From Sphingomonas faeni (GTDB taxonomy: Bacteria > Pseudomonadota > Alphaproteobacteria > Sphingomonadales > Sphingomonadaceae), in the NCBI RefSeq assembly GCF_024273235.1, contig NZ_JANBVH010000001.1, forward strand, positions 124,001-188,000: a stretch of DNA of 64,000 bases. The letters are read 5' to 3'. Of the stretch, positions 57,783 to 64,000 are shown one piece after another. The notes under the pieces are model-generated. The model saw only the letters and a program-made list of their open reading frames with translations. It was not told where the DNA came from and made no database searches. The position numbers and the translations under genes are program-made. Position 1 is the first letter of the stretch. Every line of letters begins with the position of its first letter.

Positions 57783-59775
57783 TCAGCGGAGCTGGCGGAG
57801 ATGTCCGGCGATCGCCGCGTCGGCAGGGGCGAGTCGCACGGCCTTGGCCAGAAGCTGCCGTGCACCCGCGATATCGCCATTCGCGGCCAGCGCGACGCCG
57901 TACGCATCGCTGGCGGTCGCGCTCATCGGCAGGAGCCGATATGCCGCCTGCCCATAGCGAACCGCGATGGCACCGTCGTCGCTACCCGCATAGGCGAGCG
58001 CTAAGTCGATCAACACGCCGCCGTCGCGATTCCCCACGCGACGACGCACGCCTTCCAGCGTCTCGATCGCCGAATCCCAATCGCCCGAGGCGACCTGCCA
58101 ATGGCCGAGCAACCGCTGACCGGTGAGGCTTTGCGGGTTTTGCGACAGATACAGGGCGAGCGACGCGGCGGCGTCGTTCGCGCGCCCTGCTCGACCGAGG
58201 GCATCGACAAGCCGCAACATCGTCGGCTCGTCGAACGAAAGGTCGGCGGCGCGTGCATATGATCCCGCCGCCTCGCCGTACCGCCCCGCAGCGGCCAGCG
58301 CGTCGCCGAGTGCGAGTTGAGCGGCGGGCGCGCCCGGGCCTGCCGCGACGAGGCCGCGTGCGCGGGCGATCGCGCCTGCGGTATCGCCGCTGGCGATCTG
58401 GGAACGGATCACGCCGAGCACATAGGTCGGGTCACCCCGTGCCGTAGCGGCCTCCGCCAACAGCCCACCGATCGCGGCATCGGTGGCGAATACGGCCGCC
58501 GGCGCCACCGGGCCGGCGGCCGCGCGATCGAGAAACGTCGCGGCCGATCCCCAATCCCCCGCTGCTTCGAAGGCGCGCGCGATCAGCGTCAGCGAATAGC
58601 TGTCGGCATCGGCGCGCGTGCCGATCGGGCGCAGGGTGTCGAGCACGCCGCGCGCGTCTCCAGACCGAAGCAGCGCCGCGGCGAGCAACCGTCGCGCCAC
58701 GATGTTGAGCGGTTGCTGCGCGACGAGCCGCCGCCAGGTCATCGCAGCCAGTTCGAACTTGCCTTGCGCATAGTCGAGACTACCCGACAGCAGCAGTGTC
58801 CCCGGCAGTCCCCTGACCGCATTGCCGCTACGCTGGAGCAGCGAGCGGGCGAGATCGATCCGTCCCGCGCGTACGGCGAGCACGGCCTGCAGATACAGCG
58901 CCTGCGGACTGCCGGGCCGCGCCAGCAATGCCGCACGCGTCGCCGCGAGCATGTCGACATTGCGTCCGGCATCGCCGAGCGTCGCGGCGTATTCGATCAG
59001 CGCCGGGTGATAATAGGCGTCGCGCTGCAGCGCCGCCTCGAACCATGGCAGCGCGGCGATCAGGCCGTAACGGCTGCGAACCACCTCGCCCTGCAAGGTC
59101 AGCGCGGCGGGATCGTGCGGCGCCGATGCCACTGCCCTAGTTGCCGCGACCGCTGCGCCGCCGACATCGCCCGCAATCAGGCGGAGGCGTCCGAGATCGG
59201 TCCACGCCGCCGCATCGGTGGGCGTACGAGCGAGCAGCGCCTCGAGCCCGGCCCGCGCCTCGACGATCTTCCCTTGCGCGGCATAGGCGCGTGCGGCGAT
59301 GCGGGTCGCATAGTCGGCATAGCGCGGCGACGCCTCCGCGACCTCGTCGAGCGCACCGTCGGGATCGCCCTGCAACAAACGGGCATGCGCCTGGAGCTGG
59401 TGCAGGCGATCGGCTGGCATCCCGGCATCCTCCGCGCGCGTCAGTTCGGCCTCCGCAGCCAGCCCGTCGCCGAGTTCGAGATGCGCACGTGCGAGCACCG
59501 CATGCGCGATCGCCCAGGTTGGCGCGGCGGTGATCGCGGCCTGCGCGTTGGTCCGCGCGGCGCTGTAGTTTCCGGCGTCCAGCGTCGCCAGGCTGTCGGC
59601 GAGCGACCGACGCGCATCGGGCCGCGGCGCGCGCATCGCAAGCGCGATGCCGATCCCGACGACGACGAGACACAACACGCAGATCGCCAGCAGGCGCACA
59701 CGCTCGCCGGGAATCACCGCCGGCAATTTCAGCCACCGCCGTCGCCTGCGCCGTCGCAGCATCGGATAGGTCGGG

Positions 59776-59783
<8 letters not shown>
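57783..59783 (-). CDS. Large TPR-repeat protein linked to prsK-prsR
   Basis: 666 residues. A basic N-terminus with one membrane helix (LLAICVLCLVVVGIGIALAM) is followed by about 15 TPR-like helical pairs through the whole length (for example AIAHAVLARAHLELGDGLAA and LALGDALAAAGRYGEAAGSY). The topology suggests a membrane-anchored periplasmic scaffold. Its ATG overlaps the prsR stop by 8 bases. In XrtA/PEP-CTERM loci a TPR protein (PrsT) often accompanies prsK/prsR; this is shorter than typical PrsT, so identity is likely but not certain. Confidence 0.82.
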
Positions 59784-61130
<1,347 letters not shown>

Positions 61131-61134
<4 letters not shown>

Positions 61135-63170
61135 GCCGCCGCCTCCAGCGAAAGCACGGCGGGAAGCAGGATGCGGAAGCGCGTGCCCTCGCCCTCGCGG
61201 CTGACGACCTCGAGCGCGCCGCCCATCGCGTGCACCAATTGTCGCGCCTCGAACGCGCCGATGCCGAACCCCGCGGGCTTGGACGACACGAACGGGCGGA
61301 AGAGCTGGTCGCGGACGAAGCCGGGCGTCATGCCGCAGCCGTGATCGATGACGTCGATCGCCACCCGGTCGCCGATCGTTTCCACCGACAGCAGGACCGG
61401 ATCGTCCGCGCCACTGGCCTCGATCGCGTTCTGGACGAGCTGGCCGAGGACCTGTTCGAGGCGAGCGGCATGGCCCAGCGCGCTGGCTGCGCCACCGCGC
61501 ATTACGATCGGGTGCTGGGCCCGGCGGGCAGTCGCGACACGCGCGACGATCGCGGTCACGTCGAGCGGCTGGAGTGGCTCGCCGCGGACGGGGCCGTGCT
61601 GCGAAAGGCGGGCGAGCAGCGCGTTCATGCGATCGGACGAGTCCTTGAGGGTCGCGACCATGTCGACGCGGAAATCGGGGTTGTCGGCATGGCGTTCGGC
61701 GTTGCGCGCCACGAGCGTCAGCTGGCTGACGAGGTTCTTGATGTCGTGAAGGATGAACGCGAAGCGGCGGTTGAACTCGTCGAACCGCGCCGCATCCGCC
61801 AGCGCCGCATGCGCGCGATCCTCCGCGAGATAGCTTGCCGCCTGCCGCCCGGCGACCCGAAGCAGGTCGAAATCCTCCCAGTCGAGCGCCCGGTCGACCG
61901 GCGGGCGAGCCAGCACGATCGCACCGACCAGCGCGCCGCCATGGACCAGCGGGACGATCGCCCAGGCTTCGGGGCTTTCCTGGAGCCACGCGGGTACGCT
62001 CGCCAGGTCTTCGGCGGATGCGGTGCCCGCGCGGACCGGGTCGAGCTCGACGATCCGGGCGTCGCGCGCGAGGTAAGCGGCAAGCGCGTCGTCAAGCGGT
62101 CCATCGGCCGTTCCGAGCCAGTTCCACGCCGTGCCAAGCCCCAGCGACGTGCCATCGGCCACCAGCAACAGGCCGCCGGGCGAGTCGGTCAGGTCGGCGA
62201 TCGACTTCACCACGCGGATATCGAGCGTCTCGGCACCGACGCCCGGCCTGCCGAGCGTATCGGTGAAACGCTGCCACTCGGCGCGGTAGTCATAGCGGTG
62301 ACGGAAGAGGTGCTTGGCGATCTTCACCTTGGTCCAGGCGCGCAGCCACGGCGTCGACAGCAGCGCCAATATGCTCGCGGTCGCACCGAACACGATCGCG
62401 GTCTGCACGGTGCGCGCATGCTGCCCGGCATAGCCGGCGGCGATGCTGGTCGCGAGCGCGGTAATGCCGGCGTAGAGTATGAGCGCGACCGCCGACAGCG
62501 CGCGCACCGCGATCGGGCGCGACAATGCCAGCGTCCAGTCGCCGCTGCGGTGCACGCCGACCGCGAGCAGCACCGCGACACCGCTCATCACGACGCCGCG
62601 CGCGACGATCGTGGCGATGGTCCAGCGCGCGTCGAAATAGACCGAGGCCGAGACGACAAGGTCAGCGGCCCACATCGCGGCAAGCGCCAGCACGGCCAGC
62701 CGGATGCCGCCGCGCGAGGCCGGGGCCGCTTGATAGAGGTGATGGACCAGCACGAGGCCGCTGACGGCGCCCATCATCCGCAGCAGGGTCCGTGCCGATG
62801 CCAGTGCAGCCAGCGCGTCGGCATCCAGCGCCATCTGCTCGACGATCGCCAGCAGGGCGGCGGTACCGGCGAGCGCCATGACCACGAAATAGACGGCACT
62901 CAGCGCATGATTGCTCGCCCGATCACGTCGGACCAGCGCGAGCATGAAGCCGAGCCAGGCGATGTCGCGCACGCTGGCGGCGATCCGCGTCGCGACGTCG
63001 CGCGAGTCGATCCCGGCGACTGCGAGCGCCCACAGGCTGGTCGTCGCCAGTGCGACCACGAGCGCGGCATGCGGCCAATGCCCGCCGGGCTGCCGCAATT
63101 GCGCCAGCGCCAGCGCGCCGAACAGCAGCGCCGCGAGCGCGTGGCTCCACAGCACCAGCGTCGTGATCAT
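61131..63170 (-). CDS. prsK: XrtA/PEP-CTERM system histidine kinase PrsK
   Basis: 679 residues. About eight membrane helices in residues 1-285, a GAF-like domain (about 310-450), then the kinase part: phospho-His in FAFILHDIKNLVSQLTLVAR, N box VLGQLVQNAIEA, GCGMTPGFVRDQLFRPFVSS, and GFGIGAFEARQLVHAMGGAL. The HDIKN motif and helix-rich N-terminus are typical for PrsK. Likely sensor for PrsR, encoded directly downstream. The upstream glycosyltransferase gene ends 19 bases away. Confidence 0.92.
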
Positions 63171-63189
63171 GCCATGACCAGGGCGGCGA

Positions 63190-64000
63190 TCATCGCGCGC
63201 CGACCGGCCACAGCACGACGCGCAATGTCTGCAACAGGATCAACATGTCGAGGAACGGCGAATAGTTCTTCGCGTAATACAGGTCGTATTCGAGCTTGTG
63301 CCGGGCATCCTCGATCGACGCGCCGTACGGATAATTGATCTGCGCCCAGCCGGTGATCCCCGGCTTCACCATGTGTCGCTCGGCGTAGAAGGGCAGTTGT
63401 TCTTCGAGCTGTTGGACGAATTGCGGGCGCTCGGGACGCGGGCCGACGAAGCTCATCTCGCCCTTCAGCACGGTCCAGGTCTGCGGCAGTTCGTCGATCC
63501 GCACCTTGCGGATGAACCGGCCGATGCGGGTGATCCGTGGATCGTCCTCCGCCGCCCACACCGCCGTCCCTGCGACCTCGGCATCCTGCCGCATCGAGCG
63601 CAGCTTCAGGATGTCGAAACCCTCGTGATAGAGACCGACGCGACGCTGGCGATAGAAGGCTGGGCCCTTCGACTCGAGCTTGATCGCGATCGCGGTGAGC
63701 AGGATGATCGGCAGCGTGATCGCGAGCAGCAGCCCGCTGGCGACGATGTCGAACGCGCGCTTGAAGACGCTCGACAGCATCCGGCTGGACGCGAACCCGT
63801 CCGAGAAGATCAGCCAGGACGGATTGACGCTCTTGAGGTCGATGCGGCCCGTCTCGCGCTCGAGGAAGGACGATATCTCGCTGACCTGCACGCCCGTCGT
63901 GCGGACGCGGAGCAGATCCTTCATCGGCAGCGCGTTGCGGCGTTCGTCGAGCGCGAGGACGACTTCGCTCGCATTCTGGTCGACGATATGCGCCGCGAGG
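63190..64000 (-). CDS. XrtA-locus sugar transferase (TIGR03013-like), 5' end outside window
   Basis: Initiating polyprenyl-phosphate sugar transferase for exopolysaccharide. Open from base 64000, upstream of any start (ASEVVLALDERRNALPMKDL), so the N-terminal membrane half is outside. The visible 269 residues include a membrane helix (IVASGLLLAITLPIILLTAI) and the bacterial sugar transferase domain: FYRQRRVGLYHEGFDILKLR, RKVRIDELPQTWTVLKGEMS, GPRPERPQFV. Its position before prsK-prsR fits the exosortase-A EPS locus. Confidence 0.9.
   Translation of the reverse strand, partial: LAAHIVDQNASEVVLALDERRNALPMKDLLRVRTTGVQVSEISSFLERETGRIDLKSVNPSWLIFSDGFASSRMLSSVFKRAFDIVASGLLLAITLPIILLTAIAIKLESKGPAFYRQRRVGLYHEGFDILKLRSMRQDAEVAGTAVWAAEDDPRITRIGRFIRKVRIDELPQTWTVLKGEMSFVGPRPERPQFVQQLEEQLPFYAERHMVKPGITGWAQINYPYGASIEDARHKLEYDLYYAKNYSPFLDMLILLQTLRVVLWPVGAR

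Noticed and set aside
61230..63338. 702-codon plus-strand frame opposite prsK
   Set aside because: Shadow frame over an intact kinase with all motifs; no start signal or domain.

Overview
The window looks like chromosomal DNA of a high-GC alphaproteobacterium, most likely Sphingomonas or a close relative. The reasons are protein content (SciP/DUF1153 of the CtrA network, hisZ-purA, serC-serA with a structured leader, an XrtA/PEP-CTERM signalling set, a CycM-type cytochrome c, and a match to the EcfG stress promoter), together with many short palindromic intergenic repeats. No tRNA, rRNA, CRISPR array, insertion sequence, prophage or origin was recognised. The genus assignment is inference.

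Layout. 1-11313 (+): a tightly coupled storage-sugar operon, glgP (5' truncated)-glgB-glgC-glgA-pgm-trehalase-CitE-like lyase, mostly with 1-4 base overlaps. 11455-15363 (-): a KGG-type small protein and the mlaE-F-D-lipoprotein lipid transport operon, with a divergent HAD phosphatase. 16665-22432 (-): a DUF445 protein and an RND pump with its adaptor, divergent from a SIMPL-domain protein. 23370-24056: a local duplication full of repeats. 24056-29126: glsB-type stress protein, sciP, mnmA, a UVR-motif protein, phzF, fieF, pdxH. 29240-32738 (+): Ku and LigD (non-homologous end joining). 33064-36598 (+): circularly permuted ATP-grasp/alpha-E protein and transglutaminase. 36783-41538 (+): dnaJ-like, yihY/brkB, fabI, DUF559 nuclease, aroC, a Gly/Thr-rich secreted protein. 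41597-47572 (-): serC-serA-DUF559-hisZ-purA. 47794-52123: DUF4328, extensin-like lipoprotein, LOG-family protein, cytochrome c, pheA. 52249-54661 (-): PepSY protein, response regulator and histidine kinase. 54783-56896 (+): ABC-F ATPase and a small secreted/membrane protein behind an EcfG-type promoter. 56940-64000 (-): glycosyltransferase (5' truncated)-prsK-prsR-TPR protein-DUF815 ATPase.

The most unusual property is the repeats. About twenty 80-150 bp units, in at least seven sequence families (called A-G here), lie mainly just after stop codons. Each is two inverted arms, each arm itself able to fold, around a short interior. Several supply the Shine-Dalgarno sequence of the next gene (ligD, transglutaminase, aroC, both DUF559 genes, possibly glgA). 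One lies in frame inside ligD. Two family C units are associated with DUF559 PD-(D/E)XK nuclease genes: at 39489-39957 the gene is framed by the two arms, and at 44158-44624 one complete unit adjoins the gene. This suggests a nuclease-linked mobile repeat, analogous in layout to REP/RAYT systems. That interpretation is a hypothesis.
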